The position numbers and the translations under genes are program-made. Of a stretch of DNA of 64,000 nucleotides, positions 56,340-64,000 are shown piece by piece. The number at the start of each line of letters is the position of its first letter. Positions within the stretch are counted from its first letter, which is position 1. Source of the DNA: Actinomyces oris (lineage in GTDB: Bacteria; Actinomycetota; Actinomycetes; Actinomycetales; Actinomycetaceae). The notes below the pieces were generated by a model. The model ran no database searches. It was not told the origin of the DNA and saw only the letters and a program-made list of their open reading frames with translations. Where the stretch lies: NCBI RefSeq assembly GCF_001553935.1, contig NZ_CP014232.1, forward strand, positions 2,976,001 to 3,040,000, given 5' to 3'.

Positions 56340-58340
56340 CTACCCGTCCGAGGAATCGCTCTCCCCCTGGGGCTCAGCCCCCTCCTGTGGCGCAGAGCCA
56401 TCCTCGGGCCTCGTGCTCTGCGGAGCCTGGGTCTGCGTCTGCACCGGGGAGGCCGAGGCCGTCGGGCTCGAGGTCGACGCCATGGTGGCCGCTGTCTGCC
56501 CCGAGGCGATACCGGGCACGGGCCGCCAGGCCCCCACCGTCACCGAGGCGTCGGAGTGAAGGATGACCGCACGCCAGGCCACCAGCGCTCCGGCGGAGTC
56601 GAAGGACATGACGTGGAGGAATGCGTCCTCGGTGACCGATCCTAGTGACGTACCACCCTTACCCGCGCCCGAGATGATCCCGGTGACGGGCCGGCCGGTT
56701 CGGGGGCTGATCGCTGTGGTCATTCCCCGCTCAGCATGGACGTGCCCAGCCAGGAGCAATGGCGCACAGCCCTCCTTCGTGAGCGTGTCGAAGGTGGCGG
56801 GCTGATGGATGAGGACGACGTCCACCGGTGTGCTCCCGCAGCTGGTCGTGGCCAGGCGGGAGGCGATCTGCTCGGTGGTCTCCCCGTTGCGGGGCTTGGT
56901 GCCCGCAGCTGTTGTGCGCTCGGCGTCGTCGTGCCCCAGGACAGTGATCCCGGCGACCGTCTGGACCGAGCCGTTGGTGACGGTCCACCCCTGGGAGCGC
57001 AGGCGGGCGGCCGTGGCGTCGGAGTCATGGTTGCCGATCGTGGCGACCTTCTTCGTCGAGCTCGGGACCGCCTGGGTCAGCGCGTCGACGCACACCCGCT
57101 CCGGATCCGAGCCGGTCATGGTCAGGTCGCCGTCGTCCATGTGGATATCGGCACCCGAGAGCTGGTCAAGGATCCCGGAGAAGGCGATGACATCGAGGTT
57201 GCAGTGCAGGTCCGTGGTGAGCACGGCGGTCTTGCGTCCGCGCTCGGGCACTGATCGGGCCCCGGTCACCGAGATCGAGGGCGTCGCGGTGGCCCGTGGG
57301 CTCTCAGAGGGCTGCGGGGCGGCGTCGGACTCAGGATCGGCGGCCTTCACCAGGGTCTTCGCGGAGGAAGCCCTGACCCGGGCCTGCAGGTCCTCGGCAT
57401 CCACCTTTCCGTCGACGGCGGTGACGTCCACCAGGCCCTCAGTCTGCTCGGCCGCCTTCCAGGCAGCCCGCAGGTTGGTGTCCGCCTTGGCGTAGAAGTC
57501 CTTGCTCGTCTCCACGAAGGTACGCGCCTTGGGGCCGTAGGCGGTGACGACGTCGGCGATGCGTCCTGAGAAACGGGCCTGGGCCAGCGGGGTCCCCTCA
57601 AGGACGGACAGGGTGGAGCCGGGCGAGGTGGCTGTGCGCATGGCCGGCACCAGGAGGGATGCCACGGTGGCCACGGCCGCGGAGAACGCCACGGTGGTGG
57701 CCCAGCGGTGCGAGACGCCGGCTCGGACGGTCTCACGCCATGGCTTGGTCGGTGCCAGGCGCCAGGCGGCCACACAGCACAGGAAGATCGCCTCGACGAC
57801 TCCGGCCCGGCGCAGGGCGTCGCCGGCCAGTCCGTAGAGGCCCTGCCGGATCGTCAGATCGGGATGGGAGACCAGTGAGAGGTAGGAGGTCGCGTCGGAG
57901 GACAGGGACTGCCCCACGCTGGCCGCGTTGGCTGTATCAGGTGCGGGATCGCCTGGGATCTCCCCCAGAACCACCGTGACGCCGAGAATCCCGGCAGGGG
58001 ACTCCATTGCAGCGGTTCCCAGCGGCCCGAGGTCCAGCGTGACGGTGGAGTCCAGGGTGGTCGACCAGGTCGCCTCATGCGGACCGACCGGCGTCGAGGC
58101 CGTCGCCGTGGACACCCCCAGCAGGAGGGAGACGAGGCTGGAGGCCAGGATCATGGCCGCCGTACTGATCGCCGTGCGGGTCCCGCGACGACGGCGACGC
58201 CACCACAGGCGCGGCGCCAACAGCACCGTGACGACCAGGGCGCAGCAGCGTCGCACGGCCGTCAGCAGACCGCCCCACAGGCCCCCTGCTGCTTCGGTGG
58301 CGCCGGCATCGGTGTCAGGCTCTGAAGTTGTCCGGAGCAC
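56340..58340 (-). CDS. Membrane-anchored metallophosphoesterase
   Basis: 666 residues. Several hydrophobic segments precede the catalytic part: about 31-45 (LVVTVLLAPRLWW), 58-80 (AISTAAMILASSLVSLLLGV), one near 180-195 and one near 215-235. The calcineurin-like phosphoesterase domain starts about 370: VLTTDLHCNLDV, MDDGDLTMTGS, VATIGNHDSDATA, VVLIHQPATF and LLAGHVHAERGM give the D-H, GD, GNHD, H and GHxH metal ligands in order. The C-terminal 70 residues are Ser/Thr/Pro/Gln-rich and would span the outside. The substrate is unknown; the domain is extracytoplasmic by the helix count. Confidence 0.75.
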   Translation of the reverse strand: MLRTTSEPDTDAGATEAAGGLWGGLLTAVRRCCALVVTVLLAPRLWWRRRRRGTRTAISTAAMILASSLVSLLLGVSTATASTPVGPHEATWSTTLDSTVTLDLGPLGTAAMESPAGILGVTVVLGEIPGDPAPDTANAASVGQSLSSDATSYLSLVSHPDLTIRQGLYGLAGDALRRAGVVEAIFLCCVAAWRLAPTKPWRETVRAGVSHRWATTVAFSAAVATVASLLVPAMRTATSPGSTLSVLEGTPLAQARFSGRIADVVTAYGPKARTFVETSKDFYAKADTNLRAAWKAAEQTEGLVDVTAVDGKVDAEDLQARVRASSAKTLVKAADPESDAAPQPSESPRATATPSISVTGARSVPERGRKTAVLTTDLHCNLDVIAFSGILDQLSGADIHMDDGDLTMTGSDPERVCVDALTQAVPSSTKKVATIGNHDSDATAARLRSQGWTVTNGSVQTVAGITVLGHDDAERTTAAGTKPRNGETTEQIASRLATTSCGSTPVDVVLIHQPATFDTLTKEGCAPLLLAGHVHAERGMTTAISPRTGRPVTGIISGAGKGGTSLGSVTEDAFLHVMSFDSAGALVAWRAVILHSDASVTVGAWRPVPGIASGQTAATMASTSSPTASASPVQTQTQAPQSTRPEDGSAPQEGAEPQGESDSSDG

Positions 58341-58348
58341 GGCTCACC

Positions 58349-59206
58349 TCAGAGACGAGCGCCCAGTGAGACCTGGGCGCTCGGGTCCTCACCGTCGTGC
58401 GTCTGAGAGGCGATGAGACTCGCCAAGGAGGTGACGTAGGTGACGGTGTCCTGCCAGCCGTCCACGGCCTGACAAGGAACGCCTAGAGCCTTGACGGGGT
58501 AGTCGTTTCCCTCCGGGTCCAGGCGGTCGCCGACAAAGATCATCTCTTCCAGCGAGATACCGGTCATCTGCGCCAGGCGCTTCATGCCGTAGGCCTTGTC
58601 CACCCCCTTGAGGGTGATGTCGACGCTCGTGGAGCCGCCTGAGCGAACCTCCAGGTCCGGTAGGAGCGGGGCGACGGCGTCACGCAGGGAGGCTTTCTTC
58701 TCACCTGTGGGGTCCCACGCACGCTTGGCGTCCAGGGGGGCCTCCTGCCCCAGCGCGGAGAAGGTGATCTGGCTGCCGCGGTCCTCCAGGATCGCCCCCC
58801 AGGTCTGCTCCTCCCACAGACCGAGGCGACGGGCCTGGGCCTCGACGATCTCAAAACCGGTGCGGATCTGCTCAGGGGTGAGGTCGTTGGCGTAGACCAG
58901 CGTCCAGGCGTCCTCATCGCTCTGGGCACGGGAGGGGTCGTAGGTGTAGTAGCGCGTTCCGCAGGTGGGCATGAGGTGAAGCCGGGAGAGCTCATCGGCG
59001 TCGGCGTCGAGGTGGGCCAGGACCTGGTCGCGGAACTGCCCCATCTGCCCCCCGGAGATGATGCAGACGGGGACGACGTCGAGCAGCCGCCTGAGCGCTG
59101 TAGCCATGGCCGGTGGCATGGCCGACTTGGAGGGCGCCAGCGTGTCGTCGAGGTCGAAGGCCACCAGGCGGGGCAGCGCCCGGGGGCTCACATCAGTCTG
59201 AGTCAT
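58349..59206 (-). CDS. HAD-IIB phosphatase
   Basis: 285 residues from ATG 59206 (MTQTDVSPR); an ATG six codons earlier is possible. HAD motifs: motif I RLVAFDLDDTLAPSKS (about 13-28), the Ser/Thr motif in VCIISGGQMG, Lys/Asp motifs in the C-terminal part (KGVDKAYGMKRLA, FVGDRLDPEGNDYPVK). It matches the family near phosphomannomutase-type and sugar-phosphate phosphatases. The substrate is not known. Alone on its unit, 9 bases past the metallophosphoesterase gene. Confidence 0.85.
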   Translation of the reverse strand: MTQTDVSPRALPRLVAFDLDDTLAPSKSAMPPAMATALRRLLDVVPVCIISGGQMGQFRDQVLAHLDADADELSRLHLMPTCGTRYYTYDPSRAQSDEDAWTLVYANDLTPEQIRTGFEIVEAQARRLGLWEEQTWGAILEDRGSQITFSALGQEAPLDAKRAWDPTGEKKASLRDAVAPLLPDLEVRSGGSTSVDITLKGVDKAYGMKRLAQMTGISLEEMIFVGDRLDPEGNDYPVKALGVPCQAVDGWQDTVTYVTSLASLIASQTHDGEDPSAQVSLGARL

Positions 59207-59321
59207 AGGCGTATTGTGTCCCACCCGCCTGGAAACCGGCCGAACCGGGCCCCAGACGGGTGGTGGAGTCAGTCTCTCTTCTCAAGCGGTCACGTCCGCG
59301 TTTCTCAGCGGACCGCACCGG

Positions 59322-59495
59322 TCAGTCGGTCTCCTCGGGGTGAAGCATGTGCTCGCGGGCCCGCGCCGAGGCCTCGGCCCGGGCGTCGCGGTCCTCGCGG
59401 CGTCCGCGCGAGATGAGCGCGGTGATGGACACCGCCAGACCGCCCCAGATGATGACGATGGCGAGCAGCATGATGAGCACGGCGATTCCGGTCAT
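59322..59495 (-). CDS. metS: MetS, small subunit of NSS methionine/alanine transporter
   Basis: 57 residues, missed by length cut-offs. One membrane helix (TGIAVLIMLLAIVIIWGGLAV, written short: VLIMLLAIVIIWGGLA) then a basic cytoplasmic tail (ISRGRREDRDARAE). The pair of small helix protein directly after a neurotransmitter:sodium symporter is the MetPS arrangement of Corynebacterium. Only one base separates its ATG from the transporter stop. Confidence 0.85.
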   Translation of the reverse strand: MTGIAVLIMLLAIVIIWGGLAVSITALISRGRREDRDARAEASARAREHMLHPEETD

Positions 59496-59496
59496 C

Positions 59497-61077
59497 TCAG
59501 TCCTCCTCCTGGGAAGCGGCCTCCAGCGTGAGGGCCTCGAACTCGTCCACCGGGGTCCTCCAGGGGATGAGGCTCATGACGGCGGTGCCCAAGGCAACCA
59601 CCAGCAGCATCCCCCATCCGAAGACCATGACGAAGCCGCTGGAGTAGGCCTCCGACTCATATCCTTCGGACAGGTACGTCCACAGGGTCTGAATGAACAT
59701 GTACCCCAGCAGGACGGGGACGACGGCACCGACGAGGACCCTCCACCACAGGCCGATCATCCGGGACTCGGAGACGGCGTTGAGGTGGTCCTGAAGCAGC
59801 TTCGTGCGCCGCAGCAGCCAGGCGACCACCACGCACATGATGATGGCCGAGACGACCACGCCGATGTTGTTGATGAAGGCGTCCACCACGTCGAGGTCCG
59901 GCAGGCCCGAGCTGGTGGCGAACAGGACGAAGGACAGGACGGCGGCCGGGACGCCGACGACGAGAGAGGCCTTCTTCGGCGTCAGGTCGAGCTTCTCCCC
60001 CACGCCGGCGGCGACCACCTGGATGATAGAGATGAAGGAGGTCAGCCCCGCCATGGAGAAGGAGGCGAAGAAGAGCACCCCGAAGAGCGCGCCTCCGGGC
60101 ATCTGGGCGATGACGGTGGGGAAGGTGATGAAGGACAGGGAGGGCCCGGTGATCTTCATCTCGCTGATCCCGACGTGCTGCGTGTGCGCCATGAAGCCGA
60201 GGGTCGCAAAGACGCCGATCCCCGCGAACAGCTCGAAGGAGGAGTTGGCGAAGCCCGCCACGAGGCCGGTTCCCACCAGGTTGGAGCGGCGCCGCTGGAG
60301 GTAGGAGGCGTAGGTGAGCATGATGCCGAAGCCCACGGACAGGGAGAAGAAGATCTGCCCGAAGGCCGCCATCCACACCTGGTAGTCCAGCAGGGCGGAC
60401 CACTTGGGCGTGAACAGGGCATTGAGCCCCTCCCCCGCGCCCGGGAGCAGGAGGGCGCGCACCACGAGGCCGGCAAACATGATGACCAGCAGCGGCAGGA
60501 AGATCTTGTTGGCCTTCTCCAGGCCTCCGCTGACTCCCAGGGCGGTCACCACCAGACCGAAGCCCCATACGAACAGCAGCGGCAGGGCCACGCCCATGAT
60601 GACGGTCGGCGAGTAGGCAACCTCAGAACCGAGCCGGTCCATCCCGATGTAGCTCTGAAAGAAGCCTGCCGCGTCGTCGCCCCAGGCGACGTTGACGGAG
60701 AAGAACATGTAGCGCAAGGACCAGGCCACGACCACCGCGTAGTAGGTCATGATGACGAAGCAGATGAAGACCTGGAACCATCCCAGCCACTCGAGCCTGG
60801 CGGACAGTCGCCTGAAGACCGCCGGCGGGGAGCCGCGGAAGCGGTGCCCCAGGGCGTAGTCGAGGAAAAGGATCGGCAGCCCGGCAGCCAGCAGCGCGAT
60901 GACGTAGGGGACGATGAAGGCACCGCCGCCGTTGGTGTAGGCCACCCCTGGGAAGCGCCAGATGTTTCCCAGGCCGATCGCCGAGCCGATGGCGGCGATG
61001 AGGAAGCCGAGCTGCCCGCTCCACTGCTCGCGCGGGGGAGCCTGAAGAGACTCGCTCTCCCCTGTCTTGGAGGACAT
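59497..61077 (-). CDS. metP: Neurotransmitter:sodium symporter, MetP-like
   Basis: 526 residues from ATG 61077 (GGAAGG upstream). The first helix contains the sodium/substrate site GFLIAAIGSAIGLGNIWRFP (about 22-41), then NGGGAFIVPYVIALLAAGLP. About twelve hydrophobic segments. The acceptor segment in helix 6 is SLSVGFGIMLTYASYL. With MetS it should take up methionine or alanine with Na+. The promoter is unmarked. The substrate is inferred from the small-subunit pairing. Confidence 0.88.
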   Translation of the reverse strand: MSSKTGESESLQAPPREQWSGQLGFLIAAIGSAIGLGNIWRFPGVAYTNGGGAFIVPYVIALLAAGLPILFLDYALGHRFRGSPPAVFRRLSARLEWLGWFQVFICFVIMTYYAVVVAWSLRYMFFSVNVAWGDDAAGFFQSYIGMDRLGSEVAYSPTVIMGVALPLLFVWGFGLVVTALGVSGGLEKANKIFLPLLVIMFAGLVVRALLLPGAGEGLNALFTPKWSALLDYQVWMAAFGQIFFSLSVGFGIMLTYASYLQRRRSNLVGTGLVAGFANSSFELFAGIGVFATLGFMAHTQHVGISEMKITGPSLSFITFPTVIAQMPGGALFGVLFFASFSMAGLTSFISIIQVVAAGVGEKLDLTPKKASLVVGVPAAVLSFVLFATSSGLPDLDVVDAFINNIGVVVSAIIMCVVVAWLLRRTKLLQDHLNAVSESRMIGLWWRVLVGAVVPVLLGYMFIQTLWTYLSEGYESEAYSSGFVMVFGWGMLLVVALGTAVMSLIPWRTPVDEFEALTLEAASQEED

Positions 61078-61303
61078 GAGTACCTTCCGTGATATGACGA
61101 ATGCAGGCGGCCCAGGGGCCACCTCTTCCTGCGGACTGGTCGCAGGCCCTTTTGTCGTTGGACGCTAGTCGAGCGACCACGATGTGTCGTCTGACGTCCA
61201 CGATACGGACAGTCGTCAGGGTGGTCACCTGTCTTTTCTCACGCGATCCATGCCACACTGAACACTCCTGTTCGTACCTGATTCACACCCCGAGAGGACC
61301 CCC

Positions 61304-62026
61304 ATGGCCACCCCTCACATCGCTGCAGAGCCCGGAGACTTCGCCCCCGCCGTCCTCATGCCCGGCGACCCCAAACGGGCCCAGCGCATCGCCGAGCTCC
61401 TCATGGATGACGCTCGTCTCGTCACTGACGTGCGCGGGATGCTGGGCTTCACCGGGACCGTGAACGGCAGGCCACTGAGCGTCATGGGCTCAGGGATGGG
61501 GCAGCCCTCCTTCACGATCTACGCCACCGAGCTGTTCAGCCAGTTCGGCGTGAAGCGGATCATTCGGGTGGGCACTGCCGGCGCCCTGTCCCCGAAGGTC
61601 AAGGTCGGCGACGTCATCGTGGCCACCGGCGCCCACACGGACTCCTCCATGAACCAGCTGCGCATCCCGGGCGTCAACTTCAGCGCCGTGGCGGACTTCC
61701 GGCTGGCCGCGGCCGCGTACCAGGCCGCGCAGCCCGAGGGTGCTCAGGCTGAAGGAGCAGTCCACCTGGGCACTGTCATGTCGCGGGACCACTTCTACTT
61801 CACCCCCAGGGACAGACCGAGGCGCTGGCGAGGTACGGGGTCCTGGGAGTGGAGATGGAGGCCGCCGCCCTCTACGGGGTCGCCGCCGAGTACGACAAAC
61901 AGGCACTGGCGATCCTGACCGTCTCCGACCACCTGCTGGACCACTCCAGCGACATGAGCGCCACCGAGCGCGAGACACGTTTCACGGACTCTCTGCGCCT
62001 GGCCGTGGCCGCCGCGCACAGCTGAT
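61304..62026 (+). pseudogene. deoD: Purine nucleoside phosphorylase with two frameshifts
   Basis: ATG 61304 leads into a good DeoD: GDFAPAVLMPGDPKRAQRIA, MGSGMGQPSFTIYATELF, IIRVGTAGALSPKVKVGD, VMSRDHFYFTP. At about 61803-61807 (a run of five C) the frame changes. From ACC at 61816 the sense continues in the next frame (TEALARYGVLGVEMEAAALY, GVAAEYDKQALAILTVSDHL). A second change at about 61980-61983 (four T, three expected) brings the first frame back (TDSLRLAVAAAHS) and it ends at TGA 62024-62026. Read straight, the frame stops at 61918. The gene is therefore either broken or the two homopolymer sites are base-call errors. DeoD cleaves purine nucleosides with phosphate. Confidence 0.8.
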
Positions 62027-62089
62027 CGGCGCATGGCCTTCGATCCCACCGACCTCTCCGGACGACCCGGGCAACAGCGACTCCCCTGA

Positions 62090-62116
62090 GGCGGGGCGGG
62101 CACAGCTCGCCCCGCC
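62090..62116 (+). terminator. Hairpin after deoD
   Basis: GGCGGGGCG (62090-62098), nine-base loop, CGCCCCGCC (62108-62116), then CTTGACG. A nine-bp perfect stem 63 bases past the deoD end. Confidence 0.65.
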
Positions 62117-62398
62117 CTTGACGTCAGTGCCCTCCGCACAGCGGAAAGTCCTCAACCGCACTCACACAGGACTGCCTTACCTGCGAGGAATAACGAAAAT
62201 CGACGACACACAACCCCGACTTTCCCCGAGGGCCGCAAACAGACCCGAACACCTCCTCCTTGACCGCTAAAACGGCGTCATTTCAACGTTCTTTGACATA
62301 CCGGGAGGCAGGGCAGGCTGTCCTTCGTTGCCGGGGAGCGGATGCGGATTTACGTTACTCATGTCCGCAGCGCACATCCGCTCGAAAGGAAAAGCATC
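62117..62398. other. Non-coding stretch before the DUF1540 gene
   Basis: About 280 bases with no plausible gene. A TTGACA at 62293-62298 could be a -35, but no clear -10 follows. A tidy ribosome site (GAAAGGAAAAG) leads into the next gene. Confidence 0.4.
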
Positions 62399-62677
62399 AT
62401 GTCCGTCACCAAGATCTCCTCCTGCACCACCACCTCCTGCGCCTTCAACAACGGCGGCTGCACCGCCTTCGCCATCACCGTTGGTGGCGACAACGGCGCA
62501 CCGGCCTGCGACACCTTCATCAGCCTCGACGCCCGCGGCGGCCTGCCGGTGGCAGAGGGCCACGTGGGTGCCTGCCAGCGTCTCGAGTGCGTCCACAACA
62601 AGGATCTCATGTGCACTGCCGAGGCCGTGACCGTCGGGGGCGACACCGCCGCCTGCACGACCTACGAGGTCCGCTGA
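62399..62677 (+). CDS. DUF1540 domain protein
   Basis: 92 residues from ATG 62399 (GAAAGGA upstream). Two DUF1540-type blocks can be seen: SSCTTTSCAFNNGGCTAFAI with CDTF, and CQRLECVHNKDLMCTAEAVT with ACTTY. The Cys spacing suggests two small metal-binding units. Such proteins are found in many Gram-positive bacteria with no set function; a zinc or iron-sulfur role is possible. It is alone and ends in a long palindromic terminator. Confidence 0.8.
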   Translation: MSVTKISSCTTTSCAFNNGGCTAFAITVGGDNGAPACDTFISLDARGGLPVAEGHVGACQRLECVHNKDLMCTAEAVTVGGDTAACTTYEVR

Positions 62678-62711
62678 CCGGAAGGCTCTCCAGCTCGAGC
62701 GGCTGGGGGCC

Positions 62712-62750
62712 AACGGGGGATGCCACCATATGGTGGTATCCCCCGTTTCG
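62712..62750 (+). terminator. 36-base palindrome terminator
   Basis: AACGGGGGATGCCACCAT (62712-62729) is followed directly by ATGGTGGTATCCCCCGTT (62730-62747), then T and CGG. The only non-Watson-Crick position is a G-U. With no loop in the DNA, the RNA would form a four-base loop inside an almost 16-bp stem. Confidence 0.8.
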
Positions 62751-62794
62751 GTATTCGCGGCCAGCTGGTCGCGGCCGCAGCTGAGCTGGCAGCC

Positions 62795-63682
62795 TCAGGG
62801 CCGAGTCAGGCGCTGCGGCAGAGCGTGAGAGGCCAGCTGCTCCAGGGCCGGCCCCACCTCGCCGGCGTCGGCCAGTGCCTGCCCGAAGGAGACCACGAGT
62901 GTCGTGACCTCCTCACCGGTGATGGACATAAGGGTGACCCCGTGCGCATCGACGTCGACGCACAGGGTCCTGTCCCACAGCGTCGGGCACACCCCGACAG
63001 CAGGGCGGGAGGAGCAGATCCATCCGGGCATCTGACCCTCGCGCACGGCCTCACACACAGCCCGCAGACCGAGCTGACCGACGGCGCTGACCGCCTCGTG
63101 GGCGTCCATGATCTCCTGGGGGCTCCAGGAGGCTGAGGGCGCCGCAGCGGCATCGGCCGAATCGATGTCGAGGATCTCCTCAATGTCGTGGCTGGAGACC
63201 CCGGAGACGCAGTGAAGCATGACCCGTTCACAGGTGATGACGCCCAGCCGGCCGCCGGGACCCGCGGCGATCTCCCGGACCCGCTCGAACGGATCCTCCC
63301 CGACGATGGCGCAGTGGCAGGCAGAAGCCCGAGAGGAGGCCAGCAGCAGGGCGCGATCCTCGCCCTCGACCCAGGTCAGGCTCCCCAGCAGGTGAGCGGT
63401 AGCAGCCGTGATGCGCACACCGGGCTCGGCGGCGTCGAGAGTGACATCGAGTCGGATGTCGACGGCGACGTCGTCGGGCGCGATGGCCAACGGGGTGCCC
63501 TGGGGAGGACATGCGGCAACGAGGATCCGGCCATCGGCCCGCAAGGCATGAGCGACGAACGCGGCCGGCGCGGAGGGGTCGATGCGGTAGGCCGTTACCG
63601 CCGCGCTCCCACTGCCGGCCAGAAGACGCCGGGCCGTGCGCCGGGCACGCTGCATGATGTCAGGAACCTGAACGGACGTCAC
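62795..63682 (-). CDS. Conserved hypothetical protein
   Basis: 295 residues. A basic N-terminus (MQRARRTARRLLAG), then a beta-rich half (AFVAHALRADGRILVAACPP and PDDVAVDIRLDVTLDA) and a helix-rich second half with many Cys/His (ASACHCAIVG, VMLHCVSGVSSHD). The shape is that of a split-barrel flavin/haem-type fold (DUF2470-like) but the likeness is weak. No membrane segment. The ATG 63682 is preceded by AAGG. Functionally unassigned. Confidence 0.6.
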   Translation of the reverse strand: MTSVQVPDIMQRARRTARRLLAGSGSAAVTAYRIDPSAPAAFVAHALRADGRILVAACPPQGTPLAIAPDDVAVDIRLDVTLDAAEPGVRITAATAHLLGSLTWVEGEDRALLLASSRASACHCAIVGEDPFERVREIAAGPGGRLGVITCERVMLHCVSGVSSHDIEEILDIDSADAAAAPSASWSPQEIMDAHEAVSAVGQLGLRAVCEAVREGQMPGWICSSRPAVGVCPTLWDRTLCVDVDAHGVTLMSITGEEVTTLVVSFGQALADAGEVGPALEQLASHALPQRLTRP

Positions 63683-63808
63683 ACGCTTACCTTCCTACCG
63701 TGTTGCCGCACGTGGGGGCGGGTGCTCCGGGCAACATCTGAAGGTGAGGCTACCCTCAGACTGGTCGAGGGGCCAGTTCCTTGCTGAAACCCACACGTGG
63801 AGCGTGTC

Positions 63809-64000
63809 TCAGCGAGCCAGCCCGGGGAAGAGGTGCTGGATCCCGACGACGATCATCTGCACCGCGATCGAGGCCAGGATCATGCCCATGAGGCGGGTCA
63901 TGATGGTGCGCATCGTCATGGACAGGCGAGCACCAATGCTGGCTGAGAAGTAGAGAACGATCCCGAGCGCCGTCAGGACAGCCGCCAGGGCAGCTGCAAC
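63809..64000 (-). CDS. MarC family membrane protein, 5' part beyond window
   Basis: 64 codons of the C-terminus are in the window, ending at TGA 63811-63809. The sequence contains AVLTALGIVLYFSASIGARL and TIMTRLMGMILASIAVQM followed by IVVGIQHLFPGLAR, the last two membrane segments and the conserved RLMGMILA(A/S)IAVQM of the MarC (UPF0056) family. The family is of uncertain transport function and not in fact linked to multiple antibiotic resistance. The gene runs off the right edge. Confidence 0.8.
   Translation of the reverse strand, partial: VAAALAAVLTALGIVLYFSASIGARLSMTMRTIMTRLMGMILASIAVQMIVVGIQHLFPGLAR

Noticed and set aside
59347..61092. 581-residue plus-strand frame
   Set aside because: Antisense to metS/metP; very Gly/Asp/His-rich and without a domain.
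61740..62270. 176-residue plus-strand frame
   Set aside because: It is the shifted reading of the deoD end and then non-coding DNA; explained by the frameshifts.

Overview
The window is high-GC DNA (roughly 65-70 % G+C by eye) from an actinobacterium. The likeliest source is Actinomyces or a close oral relative. The pointers are the hrcA-dnaJ cluster with a CIRCE operator, a DUF3097 neighbour, a large DUF222/HNH protein, a VKOR-type disulfide oxidase, the MetP/MetS pair and several apparently leaderless genes. The species call is inference; there is no rRNA gene here to confirm it. I saw no tRNA, rRNA, CRISPR array, insertion sequence or prophage.

Layout. 1-2454: one AT-rich open frame on the minus strand, running off the window edge. 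It encodes a membrane-anchored pentapeptide-repeat protein and looks acquired. 3.0-5.5 kb: a drug-type ABC exporter and its TetR regulator, with a promoter/operator overlapping the exporter start. 5.5-6.2 kb: a toxin-antitoxin pair whose toxin carries an in-frame stop. 6.2-11.5 kb: rsmE, a YggS/PLPBP gene, dnaJ, hrcA with CIRCE, and DUF3097. 11.5-22.3 kb, mostly minus strand: NhaD-type antiporter, ferrochelatase, two small membrane proteins, hemW-MFS-trmB (start/stop overlaps), MOSC and lepA. 22.3-29.9 kb, plus: a DedA-like gene, then a complete tryptophan operon (leader peptide, trpE, G, D, a trpC-trpB fusion, trpA) ending in a long hairpin. 30-33.3 kb: two tandem paralogous secreted proteins of unknown function. 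33.4-36.2 kb: a PemK/MazF-like protein, rpsT and DUF1846. 36.3-40.0 kb: FMN riboswitch and ribD-E-BA-H. 40-46 kb, minus: holA, comEC, comEA, degV and a glycosyltransferase. 46-54.2 kb: a YjgR-type ATPase, leuS (minus), and a leaderless DUF222/HNH gene with a probable LexA half-site. 54.2-61.1 kb, minus: HIT, DtxR-family regulator, VKOR, metallophosphoesterase, HAD phosphatase and the MetS/MetP transporter. 61.3-64 kb: a frameshifted deoD, a DUF1540 protein, an unknown protein, and the C-terminal end of a MarC gene.

How the genes work together. The trp operon has all activities for chorismate to tryptophan except phosphoribosylanthranilate isomerase. TrpC is fused straight to an enteric-like TrpB, as if a trpF segment had been lost; actinobacterial PriA (HisA) would be expected to supply that step. 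The rib operon is a complete set under an FMN switch. comEA-comEC-holA is the usual DNA-uptake neighbourhood. VKOR would reoxidise a secreted thiol oxidase in the envelope.

Most worth a second look: the trpC-B fusion, the broken toxin, the doubly frameshifted deoD, the AT-rich pentapeptide gene, the duplicated secreted pair, and the two candidate leaderless promoters with operator-like palindromes.
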